Positions 50,015 to 58,914 are shown, counted from the stretch's first letter. The stretch is DNA of 64,000 nucleotides from Natronorubrum tibetense GA33 (GCF_000383975.1 NZ_KB913017.1:1655105-1719104); one strand, 5' to 3'. Made by a program: numbers and translations. Notes: generated from the letters alone by a model not told the origin.

Positions 50015-51112
50015 TTACACCTCGAGCGACTGCACGAGGCGGTCGACGTCCTCTTCGAGCAGACTCGCGTACTCTAATCGCAGGTCGCGGGCGTCACTTT
50101 TGGGGACGAACTGCCGGCCGTCGATTCGCGTCGAGATGGGGTGGTAGTCGTCGACGGAAAAGCCCATCCGGTCGAGGTATCTCGTGACCTCGGTCGAGTC
50201 GAGCCCGTCGTGCATCGCGGTTTCGGCGAGGTCGCAGGCGGTGTCGAACTCGGGGAGGCTGATGCCGTCGCTCGTGACGTGACCGGTGTTTCTGGGGTCG
50301 CTGTCGCGTTCGATTTCCACGGTTGTGTGGTGCAGTTGCTCCATCACGGACTGGAGTTCGTCGGCCAATCGAAGGAGTTGACTCGGCAGCGCGGCGTCCG
50401 GCGAGCGCCACTCGACCGTCGGCATCGCCTCGCGCAGACGGATCGGCGTCCAGACGACGTCGTCGGGCGAGAAGTGTTCCTCGACTTCAGATTCGTCGAT
50501 CCCTTCCTCGAGGGCGGCCTGCTTGAACTCGTCGTAGCGGTTCTCGAGGCGACGGTGCCACTCGCCGACGCTCTCGACGTAGTGCCAGAGCTGGCCGTGT
50601 TTGGGGAACTCCTCGTAGCTCTTCTTCCGGTAGCAGTAGGCGCGGGCGCTGCTGGCGATCCGTTCGCCCTGGAAGTACGGCGAGGAGTTGACCAGCGCGA
50701 GCGCGGCGTCCAGCGCGATGAGCGTGTTGAGCTGGTCGGTGACGTTTCGCTTCTCGACGTGGATGTGCGTGCCGGCGCAGTACTTCGCGTAGTCGAAGTT
50801 CTCGCCGACGACTTCCTTCTGGATCCGGCCGCGTTCGTCGGGTCGGCGCTCGATTTCGTCGCTGTTGATCGGCGTCCCCAGCGGGACGAGCCGTTTGTCA
50901 ACTCGCCTCGCTCTCGAGAGGACGTCGTCGAGTTCCACGACGAACGTCCGCTGCAGCTCGTCGATCGTCTCACACGGGGGCGTTTTCAGCTCGAACAGCG
51001 GCTCGACGAACTCGCGTTCAGTCTGGTCGGAAATCTCCGCCAGTGCGCCCGGGGACGTGAGTTCTCCGTCGGTGTCGATCACCCAGTACTCGACTTCGAT
51101 GCTCGTATTCAT
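50015..51112 (-). CDS. gshA: Glutamate-cysteine ligase (GshA, haloarchaeal)
   Basis: GCS2-family ligase of 365 residues that makes gamma-glutamylcysteine, the main low-molecular thiol of haloarchaea. Motifs: FELKTPPCET (metal and Glu binding), YCAGTHIHVEKRNV, and the C-terminal ARDLRLEYASL. A shorter YbdK-like function is the alternative, but in haloarchaea the GshA role is established for this family. The region 51113-51348 between its start and the palindromic element is without a gene. Confidence 0.88.
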   Translation of the reverse strand: MNTSIEVEYWVIDTDGELTSPGALAEISDQTEREFVEPLFELKTPPCETIDELQRTFVVELDDVLSRARRVDKRLVPLGTPINSDEIERRPDERGRIQKEVVGENFDYAKYCAGTHIHVEKRNVTDQLNTLIALDAALALVNSSPYFQGERIASSARAYCYRKKSYEEFPKHGQLWHYVESVGEWHRRLENRYDEFKQAALEEGIDESEVEEHFSPDDVVWTPIRLREAMPTVEWRSPDAALPSQLLRLADELQSVMEQLHHTTVEIERDSDPRNTGHVTSDGISLPEFDTACDLAETAMHDGLDSTEVTRYLDRMGFSVDDYHPISTRIDGRQFVPKSDARDLRLEYASLLEEDVDRLVQSLEV

Positions 51113-51348
51113 ACTCGAGGTGGAATCTGGTCGGCTATCACGGTGTTTCGGCGGCTGCTCTCGTCGCAGGTCAGTTGCACCATTCTGGGGTCGTAGCGGG
51201 GGTCGCTACCGTCGGGTTTTCACATAGTTGTACGCGTTTCGTTGAAGTGACGGTGCCTGCAGCCGCTTGCCGTTTCTCCCAGTCGGTACGCCCGCCCGTC
51301 GAATCGGTTCGCGGGCCGTCTCGGCTGTCAGCTACTGGCCGTCGTTGC

Positions 51349-51432
51349 TATAGTAACAACTGAAACGATTTACACACTGATCGCATAGCCGTCATGCGAT
51401 CAGGTGTGCATTGACTTTCAGTGGCTACTATA
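51349..51432. mobile_element. 84-bp palindromic element, copy 1
   Basis: Starts TATAGTAACAACTGAAA and ends TTTCAGTGGCTACTATA; the ends pair with two mismatches. An inner stem GATCGCAT / ATGCGATC is perfect. It differs from copy 2 at four of 84 positions. The right end lies inside the 3' end of the DUF892 gene on the minus strand and gives its stop (TGA at 51418-51420). No direct target duplication is obvious. It resembles a MITE. Confidence 0.75.
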
Positions 51433-51924
51433 CGTCTCGTCGGCGGCGACCAGTTCCAGCACCGAGCGCTCGGTTTCGATCGCTTCGAGCGCGTCGAGGG
51501 TGGCTCGCTCCTCCTCGAGAATCGCCTCGAGCGGTTCGACGATATCCTCGGCGTAAGCGAGTCGACCGGCGAGGGTGAGCAGCGACTCGTAGGTCCTGAT
51601 CTCGAGGCGCTCCGAGATGAGGGCGATCTCGAGGGCGGTCGGGATGGCCTCCGGCGACTCCTCGTGCTGTCGCCACGATTCAGCCACGCCGTCGGCGGTT
51701 CGCGTTCGACTCGCGCGTGGCTGTCGGCCGAGCGCCTCGAAGAGGCCCTCGAGCCGGACGACGTGCTCTTCGGTCTGCTCGCGGTGGGTCGCGAGCCGGT
51801 CGGCGAGGTCGTCGTCAGACGTATTCGCCGCCATTTCGGCCAGCAGTTCGACCTGCGTTCGTTCGACGTAGTACGCGCGCTGGAGCTGATAGCCGAACAG
51901 ATCTTCGAGCGTTTCGACGTTCAT
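51418..51924 (-). CDS. DUF892 ferritin-like protein (YciE-type), truncated or extended by an element
   Basis: Protein of 168 residues, ferritin-like four-helix bundle: MNVETLEDLFGYQLQRAYYV start, then a second helix pair with EIRTYESLLTLAGRLAY and LEAILEEERATLDALEAIE. Such proteins carry metal-binding Glu/His pairs and are stress-linked. The last residues (about 163-168, ending YSSH) and the stop codon come from the 84-bp element, so the original C-terminus may differ. A GTG at 51954 is an alternative start. It lies 16 bases after the next DUF892 gene and is probably in one operon with it. Confidence 0.8.
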   Translation of the reverse strand: MNVETLEDLFGYQLQRAYYVERTQVELLAEMAANTSDDDLADRLATHREQTEEHVVRLEGLFEALGRQPRASRTRTADGVAESWRQHEESPEAIPTALEIALISERLEIRTYESLLTLAGRLAYAEDIVEPLEAILEEERATLDALEAIETERSVLELVAADETYSSH

Positions 51925-51940
51925 GGATTGGGGTCTCGGA

Positions 51941-52585
51941 TTACGATTGGTCACGCCAGGAGCGGTCGAGCGTTTCCCGCGAAGTGTTGTCGACCGGATG
52001 CGCCTCGAGCAGCGTTTCCACGGCCTCGCCGTCGAGCAGCGACTCGAGTTCGCTCCGGACCTGTCGCTCGTCGTCGTAGCTGTCCTGCAGCGCGTCGACG
52101 ACCTCGCTGGCGCCCTCGATCGCGTTGTCGCCGGTTCGAGACGTCTTCGACGCTCCGCTGGCCTCGAGTTCGGTCGCCAGCGCCATCGTCGTCTCGTAGA
52201 CCGTACACTCGATCGCCTCGAGTTGCAGGACCGTCTGGATGTAGTACAGCGGTCGAATCGCGTCGTTCAACACGACGTTGTTGAACGCCTCCTTGTCGGC
52301 GATCAGGCCGTCGAGTTCCGGAACTGGTCGGCTGTCGGGCTCCGTGTCGAGGGCGTCGAAGGCCCGTTCGATCCGCTCGAGGTGGACCTCGGTGTCCTCG
52401 CGGTGGCCGTCGATCACGTACTGGAGTTGCTCGCGACACTCCAGTTCGCGTATGTCGTCGAGCGAGTCGACCGCGACGTCGGTCGAGAGCGTTTTGAGCG
52501 CGGACTGTAACGTCTGCTCGATGTAGTACAGCCGTTCTAACTGGGCGACGAGCGCGTCGTGTGGGGTCGTCGATGCGGTACTCAT
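51941..52585 (-). CDS. DUF892 ferritin-like protein (paralogue)
   Basis: Protein of 214 residues, related to the downstream DUF892 gene but longer. Helical: LVAQLERLYYIEQTLQSALK, then VIDGHREDTEVHLERIERAF, and in the second half YIQTVLQLEAIECTVYETTM and YDDERQVRSELESLLDGEA. The central Glu/His-rich pairs suggest a di-metal site, but I cannot confirm the order. Tandem DUF892 genes probably arose by duplication. The ATG at 52585 is the start. Confidence 0.8.
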   Translation of the reverse strand: MSTASTTPHDALVAQLERLYYIEQTLQSALKTLSTDVAVDSLDDIRELECREQLQYVIDGHREDTEVHLERIERAFDALDTEPDSRPVPELDGLIADKEAFNNVVLNDAIRPLYYIQTVLQLEAIECTVYETTMALATELEASGASKTSRTGDNAIEGASEVVDALQDSYDDERQVRSELESLLDGEAVETLLEAHPVDNTSRETLDRSWRDQS

Positions 52586-52611
52586 ATGCAGGTGGTGTCG
52601 ACGCTTCGTTC

Positions 52612-52938
52612 TCAGAACGACTGTTGCATCCGAACCTCGTCGGTATCGTGGGGGCTGTCGCCCCGGTCGCTGTAGCGCGGCCGACCGACGGCGTCGCGCC
52701 GGACGCCGTTCAGGATCGCCAACTCGAGTTCGTTCCGGCTCTCGTAGGTCTCGTGACCGGAGGTCTCGAGGACCGTCTCTAGCGTATCCGACTGGTGGGG
52801 GTAACTGATCTCGACATCGGCGAACTCCGCCAGCACCTCGTCCGTCGTCAGCGGGAACGTCGTGTCACCGAACAGCTGGCTGACGGCCCCAAGCTCGATC
52901 GATCTGGCCTCGTCGCCGGTGTCATCGGTGTGGCTCAT
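52612..52938 (-). CDS. Hypothetical protein (DUF5789-like)
   Basis: Protein of 108 residues resembling the haloarchaeal DUF5789 family: SIELGAVSQLFGDTTFPLTT, then a central acidic helix and the motif ETSGHETYESRNELELAI, with a charged, Arg/Asp-rich tail. The function is unknown. It lies 26 bases upstream of the longer DUF892 gene on the same strand and is likely part of the same transcript, which hints at stress response. Confidence 0.68.
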   Translation of the reverse strand: MSHTDDTGDEARSIELGAVSQLFGDTTFPLTTDEVLAEFADVEISYPHQSDTLETVLETSGHETYESRNELELAILNGVRRDAVGRPRYSDRGDSPHDTDEVRMQQSF

Positions 52939-53134
52939 CGGCACTCCCTATCAGGATCGATAGTAAAATCCTACAGCCTGCAATCGACTGCGCCGGCCTC
53001 GATGTGGCCGACCGGATGGCCGGAACGGGAGTATGCGACGCCACGTCTGGAATAGCCAAACCTCTCTGGACGGCTCGAGCCCGTTACGATCGATGTTGGC
53101 TCCGTACCGGGGTTCGTGGTGTCGGTCCCCGTTC

Positions 53135-53809
53135 TCACGGCAGTTCCATCTCCCGTCGCCGTCGGGTGAGATAGTAGCCCGCGACGACGGGCTGCAACGG
53201 CGGAACGAACAGGCTGAGAAACGCGATCCCGAGGTAGAATCCCGGGTTCGGTCGCCACGAGTCTCCGTCGGTACAGACGTAGGCCGCGTCCTGATGGATC
53301 GCGATCGGGAACGCGCCGAACGCGATCGCCCCCGCGAGCCCGACGGCGGCCACGAGCAGCCCCGGAATCGTCAGGATGATCGCGATCGTCGCGGCGACGA
53401 TCCCGAACAGCGTCGTCGCGAGCGAGACCGCCACGACGAGCCACCAGCCCGACCAGCCCGACCGCGTGCCGAACCGTCTGTGCCGACGCGCGAGGTAGAC
53501 GACGCCCGCGAGCGGCGCCGAGACGAGCGCGAAGGCGGCGTTGAGCCACGGGTTCGGATGCCAGTTCCCGCTCGCCCGCGGCAGCCGGCGGATCCGCCGC
53601 GCGTCGAAGAAGATCGCCACGAGCAGTCCGAGCGTCAGAAAGGTGTAGCCGAAGCTACTGACCAGGAGCAAGCCGTACTGCAGCCCGGGAACGCCGGGCT
53701 CCGTCTCCCGGATCACGCCGATCAGGCCGACCCCGATCACCGGCGGGAACAGATATAGCAACCGCTCGATGAACCGTGCCCAGTCGATCTCGTCGACGTG
53801 CGTTCTCAT
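53135..53809 (-). CDS. Membrane protein with internal repeat, unknown function
   Basis: Protein of 224 residues with about five hydrophobic segments. Two related units appear, at about 82-113 (SGNWHPNPWLNAAFALVSAP) and about 180-218 (DSWRPNPGFYLGIAFLSLFV), each followed by a proline-containing turn and a tail with several Arg. The pattern suggests an internal duplication. No enzyme motif is visible. It is 24 bases downstream of hemL on the same strand. Confidence 0.68.
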   Translation of the reverse strand: MRTHVDEIDWARFIERLLYLFPPVIGVGLIGVIRETEPGVPGLQYGLLLVSSFGYTFLTLGLLVAIFFDARRIRRLPRASGNWHPNPWLNAAFALVSAPLAGVVYLARRHRRFGTRSGWSGWWLVVAVSLATTLFGIVAATIAIILTIPGLLVAAVGLAGAIAFGAFPIAIHQDAAYVCTDGDSWRPNPGFYLGIAFLSLFVPPLQPVVAGYYLTRRRREMELP

Positions 53810-53833
53810 CTATTTGCCGGCAGGCCGACGGCC

Positions 53834-55180
53834 TCACAGCGCGTGCTTGTACGCCTCGAGGGTCTCCTCGACGTCGTCTTCGGTGTGCCCGTAGCTGACG
53901 AACTGGCACTCGAACTGGTTCTGGGAGAGGAAGACGTTCTGTGCCTTCATCTTCCCCCAGAAGACCCGCCGCCAGCGCTCGGTTTCGGCGTTCTTGACGT
54001 CGGCCGCGTTTTTCGGACAGGAGTCATAACGCGGACAGGTAGGGTTCTGCCGGCAGCCCGCCGAACACTGTTCCTCGAGCGAGTCCCGTCCTGGCCCGTC
54101 GCGCGTGAAGATCACCTTGAACATACTCGCGGTCCCCGTCACTGTATAGCTCGGGGCCTGATCGGCGAGAACCTCGCTCAGCCCGCTGCGGAGTTGCTCG
54201 CCGAGTCCGTCGACGTGCTCGTAGACGTCGTTCTCGGCAGCGAACTGGAGCGTCTCGAGGCCGGCGGCCATCGTCACGGGATGGCCGGAGAAGGTGCCGG
54301 CCTGGAAGACGTCGCCCGACGGGGCGAAATGTTCGATAATTTCGGCGCGGCCGCCGATAGCGCCGACGGGGAAGCCGCCGCCGATGATCTTTCCGAACGT
54401 CGTCAGGTCGGGCGTCACGCCGAACTCGCTCTGGGCACAGCCCAGACCGCCGACGCGGAAGCCCGTAATCACCTCGTCGAAGATCAACAGGGAGCCGTGT
54501 TCGTCCGTAATCTCGCGGAGGAACTCGTGGTAACCTTCCTCGGGATAGACGATACCGTAGTTGCCCAGAATGGGTTCCGTGAGGACGGCTGCGATGTCGT
54601 CACCGTGCTCTTCGAACACCTTGCGGATCGCCTCCTCGTCGTTGAACGGCACCGGGAGGGTGTGTTCGGAGAACGACTGCGGAATACCCGCGGAGGAGGG
54701 CTGGGGGGTCTCGGCGTCGCCCTCAACCAGCGTCGACTCCTGTGCGCCGTGGTAGCCGCCCTGCATGACGACGATCTTGTTCCGGCCGGTGTAGCCGCGT
54801 GCGAGGCGGACGGCGGACGTGGTCGCTTCGGTTCCCGAATTCACGAACCGGATCTTCTCGACGCTCGGGACGTGGCGGACGACGAACTCCGCGAGGTCGA
54901 CTTCGACTTCCGTTGGCGTCCCGTACATCGGCCCCTCGCTTGCCTTTTGCTGAATGCTCGCCTGCACGGGGTCGGGAAGGTCGTGACCCAGCAGGAGCGG
55001 TCCGAGACCCATTACCCAGTCGACGTACCGGTTGCCGTCGGCGTCGATAACGTGTCCGCCGTCGCCCTTCTGGACGAAGAACGGATAGGGTTCGATCGCC
55101 GCACGAACCGCCGAGTTCACCCCACCGGGCATAACCGACAGGGCCCGGTCGTACAGGTCGCGTGAGTTGTCGTCGTTCAT
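53834..55180 (-). CDS. hemL: Glutamate-1-semialdehyde 2,1-aminomutase
   Basis: PLP enzyme of 448 residues that makes 5-aminolevulinate in the C5 pathway. Motifs: [39 protein letters not shown] and the PLP-Lys in [13 protein letters not shown]. Near the C-terminus is a Cys-rich insert, about 378-400, with Cys at C-x3-C-x5-C-x4-C spacing ([14 protein letters not shown] then [10 protein letters not shown]); bacterial HemL lacks it. HemB, the next enzyme, lies 3.7 kb downstream of hemL's start region on the same strand. Confidence 0.95.
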   Translation of the reverse strand: MNDDNSRDLYDRALSVMPGGVNSAVRAAIEPYPFFVQKGDGGHVIDADGNRYVDWVMGLGPLLLGHDLPDPVQASIQQKASEGPMYGTPTEVEVDLAEFVVRHVPSVEKIRFVNSGTEATTSAVRLARGYTGRNKIVVMQGGYHGAQESTLVEGDAETPQPSSAGIPQSFSEHTLPVPFNDEEAIRKVFEEHGDDIAAVLTEPILGNYGIVYPEEGYHEFLREITDEHGSLLIFDEVITGFRVGGLGCAQSEFGVTPDLTTFGKIIGGGFPVGAIGGRAEIIEHFAPSGDVFQAGTFSGHPVTMAAGLETLQFAAENDVYEHVDGLGEQLRSGLSEVLADQAPSYTVTGTASMFKVIFTRDGPGRDSLEEQCSAGCRQNPTCPRYDSCPKNAADVKNAETERWRRVFWGKMKAQNVFLSQNQFECQFVSYGHTEDDVEETLEAYKHAL

Positions 55181-55255
55181 AGCCGAGCCTAGGCAACGAG
55201 ACGGGAAAGTAGTACCGAGGTTCGGTCGACGAACGGTGCCGAGACGGTAGTTCAG

Positions 55256-55339
55256 TATAGTAACAACTGAAACTATTTACACACTGATCGCACAGCTGTC
55301 GTGCGATCAGGTGTGCATTGACTTTCAGTGGCTACTATA
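55256..55339. mobile_element. 84-bp palindromic element, copy 2
   Basis: Same ends as copy 1 (TATAGTAACAACTGAAA and TTTCAGTGGCTACTATA). The inner stem reads GATCGCAC / GTGCGATC, so both arms changed together relative to copy 1. The right end overlaps the 3' end of the PH-domain gene on the minus strand and supplies its stop (55325-55327). Flanking bases show no clear target duplication. Confidence 0.78.
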
Positions 55340-55909
55340 GTCGCCGGCCTTCCGCTCGGACTGTCGCTGCCGGATCGTGTTCGCTACGTCGTCGTAGTTC
55401 GGTACGCCCGAAAGCGACAGCGCATTCGTTCGGCCGAACCCCTGCGGGATCACCGCGTGCGAGACGGCGATCGTCCCGAACCCTCGTCCGCGGCTGAAGG
55501 CCGTCGTACTCGTCTGTAGTCCGCGAATGTCTTCCATCCACGTCTCGGTCGTCTTCCTGGCGGTGAATCCCGCGATCACGATGATCCGCCGATCGGTGAC
55601 GAGGTAGCGGACTCGGTTCCGTCGATACCAGACGTATCCCCCGATCACGAGTCCGGTAACGAGTCCGAGCAACGCCGCCGCTGCGCTCCCACCCGCGATG
55701 CCGGCCAACCCGACCAGTCCGGCCAGTCCGCCGACAGCGGCGTGGGCGATCCAGTTCCACCACGTCGGCTGCGCGTCGACGAGGACTTCCTCGCCCTCGA
55801 GCAGCGTGAGCGCTCCCGGCGATTCGGACCAATCTGAACGATCCGGGTCGCGGTCGCCCGTCTCGGCTTCGTCGTACGCTAACTCCGATTTATCGCGTTT
55901 CCGACTCAT
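55325..55909 (-). CDS. PH-domain membrane protein, C-terminus supplied by an element
   Basis: Protein of 194 residues. An acidic N-terminus, two hydrophobic segments (about 54-90) and a bacterial-PH-like domain (about 98-185; YLVTDRRIIVIAGFTARKTT, then TIAVSHAVIPQGFG). Homologues with two or more PH domains bind other membrane proteins or lipids; the function here is unknown. The last residues (YSSH) and the stop come from palindromic element copy 2. The original end may have been different. Confidence 0.78.
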   Translation of the reverse strand: MSRKRDKSELAYDEAETGDRDPDRSDWSESPGALTLLEGEEVLVDAQPTWWNWIAHAAVGGLAGLVGLAGIAGGSAAAALLGLVTGLVIGGYVWYRRNRVRYLVTDRRIIVIAGFTARKTTETWMEDIRGLQTSTTAFSRGRGFGTIAVSHAVIPQGFGRTNALSLSGVPNYDDVANTIRQRQSERKAGDYSSH

Positions 55910-56027
55910 TCACTCCTCGTCTCGGAGCCAGATTCAATAAACGTACTGGCAGGTCTGCTCGAGCGTCCCGTCTGACGAACGAAGGGGAGCAAGCACAGTG
56001 ATCGACGAAGCGGGGATGTGAAGGCGA

Positions 56028-56390
56028 TCAGACGGCGTCCGATCCAGTCTTTCCGGTCCGAACCTGATAGGCGTCGTCGACGGGCAGCACGAAAATTTTC
56101 CCGTCGCCCGGTTCGCCGGTGTTCGCGGCCTCGCCGATGGCCTCGACGACCTCTTCGGCGGGGATGTCGGCGACGACGCACTCGATTTTGACCTTCTGGT
56201 GGAGGTCGACCGTGTACTCCTCGCCGCGCCACTGCCCTTTTTTCGCGGGTTGGGAGCCGCGACCGGAGACGTTCGTAACCGTCAGCGACGGGGCCCCGAC
56301 TTCGGCGAGCGCCTCCTTGACCGCACCGAGGCGGTCGGGGCGGATGATCGCGGTGATCAGCTTGAGTTCGCCGTCGTTCGACTCGGTCAC
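56028..56390 (-). CDS. glnK: PII nitrogen-regulatory protein GlnK
   Basis: PII protein of 120 residues. It senses 2-oxoglutarate, ATP and ADP and closes ammonium transporters. Motifs: [20 protein letters not shown], the T-loop [20 protein letters not shown] and the C-terminal [20 protein letters not shown]. The upstream frame is long, but the usual PII N-terminus implies a GTG at 56390 (GTG ACC GAG), leaving only seven residues before the core. It is nearly identical to the C-terminal domain of the adjacent Amt fusion (five differences in about 115 residues). Confidence 0.92.
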   Translation of the reverse strand: MTESNDGELKLITAIIRPDRLGAVKEALAEVGAPSLTVTNVSGRGSQPAKKGQWRGEEYTVDLHQKVKIECVVADIPAEEVVEAIGEAANTGEPGDGKIFVLPVDDAYQVRTGKTGSDAV

Positions 56391-56777
56391 CTCGAGACCC
56401 CTCCACTCGTCGTCACGTTGCCGTACACTGTGGGATAGCTGTCCGTACGACGCCGTTGCTTGACTCGAGTTATCCGTACAGTCACATCTAGGTCCGACGC
56501 CCCATTCCCACGTAAGGGTTCGCGTCGACATTCGGCTGCGACCACGGCTAACTCGGTGCAAACGGTCGACACCCGCTGGATTACCGTCTGAATAAGACGC
56601 CAGTGCCGTCCTTTCACAATCGTGGAAGTTCGGGGCTCGTTCCAACCCGTGAGCGCCCGATTGCAGGGGAAACGCTGTCGCTTACAGCCCGTCTCGGTAG
56701 TCACTACGGGGATTCTGGGACGCCCACAAAAAGGCGACTGCAAAAGAAACGGCTCTCTGACGACCTCGTTGTCCCGT
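56391..56777. other. Gene-free spacer between amt-glnK and glnK
   Basis: Holds the promoter of glnK and T-runs downstream of the fusion gene. No further frame is convincing, although a long in-frame extension of glnK crosses it by chance. I see no clear operator. Confidence 0.45.
56728..56750 (-). terminator. T-runs after the amt-glnK fusion
   Basis: On the minus strand, TTTCTTTT (about 56740-56748) and CTTTTTG (about 56728-56734) follow the fusion stop within 50 bases, typical of archaeal termination signals. Confidence 0.5.
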
Positions 56778-58499
56778 TCAGACGGCGTCCTGTCCGGTGT
56801 TTCCGGTCCGGACCTGGTAGGCGTCGTCGACGGGCAGCACGAAGATTTTGCCGTCACCCGGCTCGCCGGTGTTGGCGGATTCGCCGATGGCCTCGACGAC
56901 CTCTTCGGCGGGGATGTCGGCGACGACGCACTCGATTTTGACCTTCTGGTGGAGGTCGACCGTGTACTCTTCGCCGCGCCACTGGCCTTTCTTTGCGGGC
57001 TGGGAGCCGCGACCGGAGACGTTCGTAACGGTCAGCGACGGCGCGCCGGTCTCAGCGAGGGCCTTCTTGACCGCACCGAGGCGGTCGGGACGGATGATCG
57101 CCGTGATCAGCTTGAGTTCGCCGTCGTTCGGCTCGCCACCATCGGTACGGATGATCTTATCGTTACCACCGTCGGTTGCGACGTCAGGCCCACCGAATTC
57201 GGGGTAGGTGTCGACGCCGTGTTCGGCGAGGTCGAGTCCGTCGCGTTCGTGGTCGGGCGTGACGCGTGCCTGACCGATTGCCTTGAACGCGCCCCAGACG
57301 GCTGCGGTCGCCACGACCGTCCAGATCGTGATGACCGCGACGCCGATGATCTGGGGAGCGAACGCGCTCGCTTCGATAGAGAGGATGCCGCCGGCGATGA
57401 CGCCGCCGCCGATGGCGGATCCCTCGAGCGACCAGAGCGGGTAGATGATCAGGCCGAGCATTCCCGCGGTCCCGTGGACCGGGAACACTGCACAGACGTC
57501 GTCAATTTTGAGCGTCTCGTCGACGAACTTGAAGACGATGGGGAGCTGTGCGCCGGCGAGGAAGCCGATCGCGATCGCACCCATCGGGGTGATGAGGTCC
57601 GTCGGACCAGTGACGCCGACGAGTCCGGCGAGCATGCCGTTCGCGACGTAGAGCGTGTCGACTTTCCCGTTCATGAACAGCGAGACGGACGACGCACCGA
57701 GCGCGCCGAGCCCCATCCCGAGGGAGGTGACCATCGCAATGCTCCCGACGTAGTCGAAGTCAGCCAGTTCGAACGTTTCGGGGTTGATGACCGTCGCGGC
57801 CGTTCCGACGTTGAAGCCGAACCAGCCGAAACAGAGTATCAGCGTCCCCAACACGGCGAACGTCATCGAGTGGCCGGGAATGATGTTGACGCTGCCGTCG
57901 TCGTTGTACTTGTCCATACGAGCGCCGAGGATCCAGGCGGCCGTCAGGCCGGCGACGCCGCCGACACCGTGGACGACCATGCCACCCGCGAAGTCAGCGA
58001 AGCCGAGATCGGCGAGGATCGGCGTGCCCTCGGGGGCGTACCAGACCATCGCCGCGACGACCGGGTAGATGACTGCGGCGAGCAGAAAGGTGTACGTCAC
58101 GTACGCGCGGAGTTTCGCGCGACCGGCGACAGCACCGGACACGATCGTGGCGGCGGTCATCGCGAACACCGCGCTGAACAGCCACATCACCCAGTCGAAC
58201 GATTCCTGTCCGAACATCGTCCAGTCGCTGGATTCGCCGCCACCGAGCGCCGCACCGACGTTGTTCGACAGTCCCATCCCGATGATAAAGAAGACGAAGA
58301 TGCCGACCGCCCAGGTCAGCATGTTCTTCGTCAACTGGTTCGCGACGTTCTTCGAGCGGACCTGCCCCGCCTCGAGCATCGCGAACCCCGCGTGCATGAA
58401 GAAGATCAGGAACGTCACCGTCAACGCCCACATCAGGTTCATCCCCGTCGCAATCGACTCGAGATCAGCCGTCTCCTGAAGCGGTACTGCCTCGATCAT
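56778..58499 (-). CDS. amt: Ammonium transporter fused to a C-terminal PII domain (Amt-GlnK)
   Basis: One frame of 573 residues. Residues 1 to about 430 are an Amt channel with about eleven helices, and the hallmark [35 protein letters not shown] and [13 protein letters not shown] (with the two channel His). A short linker ([16 protein letters not shown]) leads into a complete PII domain (about 460-573) with T-loop [16 protein letters not shown]. In most organisms GlnK is separate and moves to the channel; here it is tethered. A TATA-like TTATAT at 58619-58624 and the palindrome at 58648-58663 precede it. Confidence 0.93.
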   Translation of the reverse strand: MIEAVPLQETADLESIATGMNLMWALTVTFLIFFMHAGFAMLEAGQVRSKNVANQLTKNMLTWAVGIFVFFIIGMGLSNNVGAALGGGESSDWTMFGQESFDWVMWLFSAVFAMTAATIVSGAVAGRAKLRAYVTYTFLLAAVIYPVVAAMVWYAPEGTPILADLGFADFAGGMVVHGVGGVAGLTAAWILGARMDKYNDDGSVNIIPGHSMTFAVLGTLILCFGWFGFNVGTAATVINPETFELADFDYVGSIAMVTSLGMGLGALGASSVSLFMNGKVDTLYVANGMLAGLVGVTGPTDLITPMGAIAIGFLAGAQLPIVFKFVDETLKIDDVCAVFPVHGTAGMLGLIIYPLWSLEGSAIGGGVIAGGILSIEASAFAPQIIGVAVITIWTVVATAAVWGAFKAIGQARVTPDHERDGLDLAEHGVDTYPEFGGPDVATDGGNDKIIRTDGGEPNDGELKLITAIIRPDRLGAVKKALAETGAPSLTVTNVSGRGSQPAKKGQWRGEEYTVDLHQKVKIECVVADIPAEEVVEAIGESANTGEPGDGKIFVLPVDDAYQVRTGNTGQDAV

Positions 58500-58914
58500 G
58501 CCTGCCCCTCCATCGATTCTGCCTTACTGTCGCCGTTTTGTAGACGCATGTCCACGTCAGATCTGTTCTGGCTCATGGTTGTCTTCTGAATCACGTCTGA
58601 TGCGGATGGACTAGCTTCATATAAGGGTTAGCGTTAGCATTTGGCCAATTACCTGGGGGTAATAGGGACAGACGAGAAAATCTAGAGGTGATTTAATGTG
58701 TATAAGGCGATACGATTTGGCGATTTTTTCGAGCCATGGTTATATATTCGAGCTTTGTACACCGTGAAAAACTCGAGGCCACTGTCGAGTCGTCGATGAC
58801 GGTCCGATACGGGGCTTCGCAAGGGAGATTTCGCTCGCGCGCGGCAGATGTTGCCACGCACTCGGCCGAATGTCGACAGGTTGGACGTTCGTCAGAATGC
58901 TGACTGAGACGAGG
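58500..58914. other. Gene-free spacer between amt-glnK and hemB
   Basis: AT-rich at 58620-58780, without a believable gene. It carries the amt promoter, the palindrome at 58648-58663 and a T-run (about 58727-58732) followed by another TATATA stretch near 58742. The T-run and A-rich parts may also mark the 3' end of hemB. Confidence 0.45.
58648..58663. promoter_or_regulatory. Palindrome upstream of amt-glnK
   Basis: ATTACC-TGGG-GGTAAT is a perfect 6-bp inverted repeat with a 4-base centre, about 25-40 bases upstream of the likely TATA (58619-58624). It is a candidate site for a nitrogen regulator. Confidence 0.4.

Noticed and set aside
51349-55339. CRISPR array made of the repeated palindromic element
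   Set aside because: Only two copies, 3.8 kb apart, with no regular spacers and no cas genes in the window.
56391-56645. Longer GlnK with an 85-residue N-terminal extension
   Set aside because: PII proteins begin a few residues before [10 protein letters not shown]; the upstream part has no conserved or foldable sequence.
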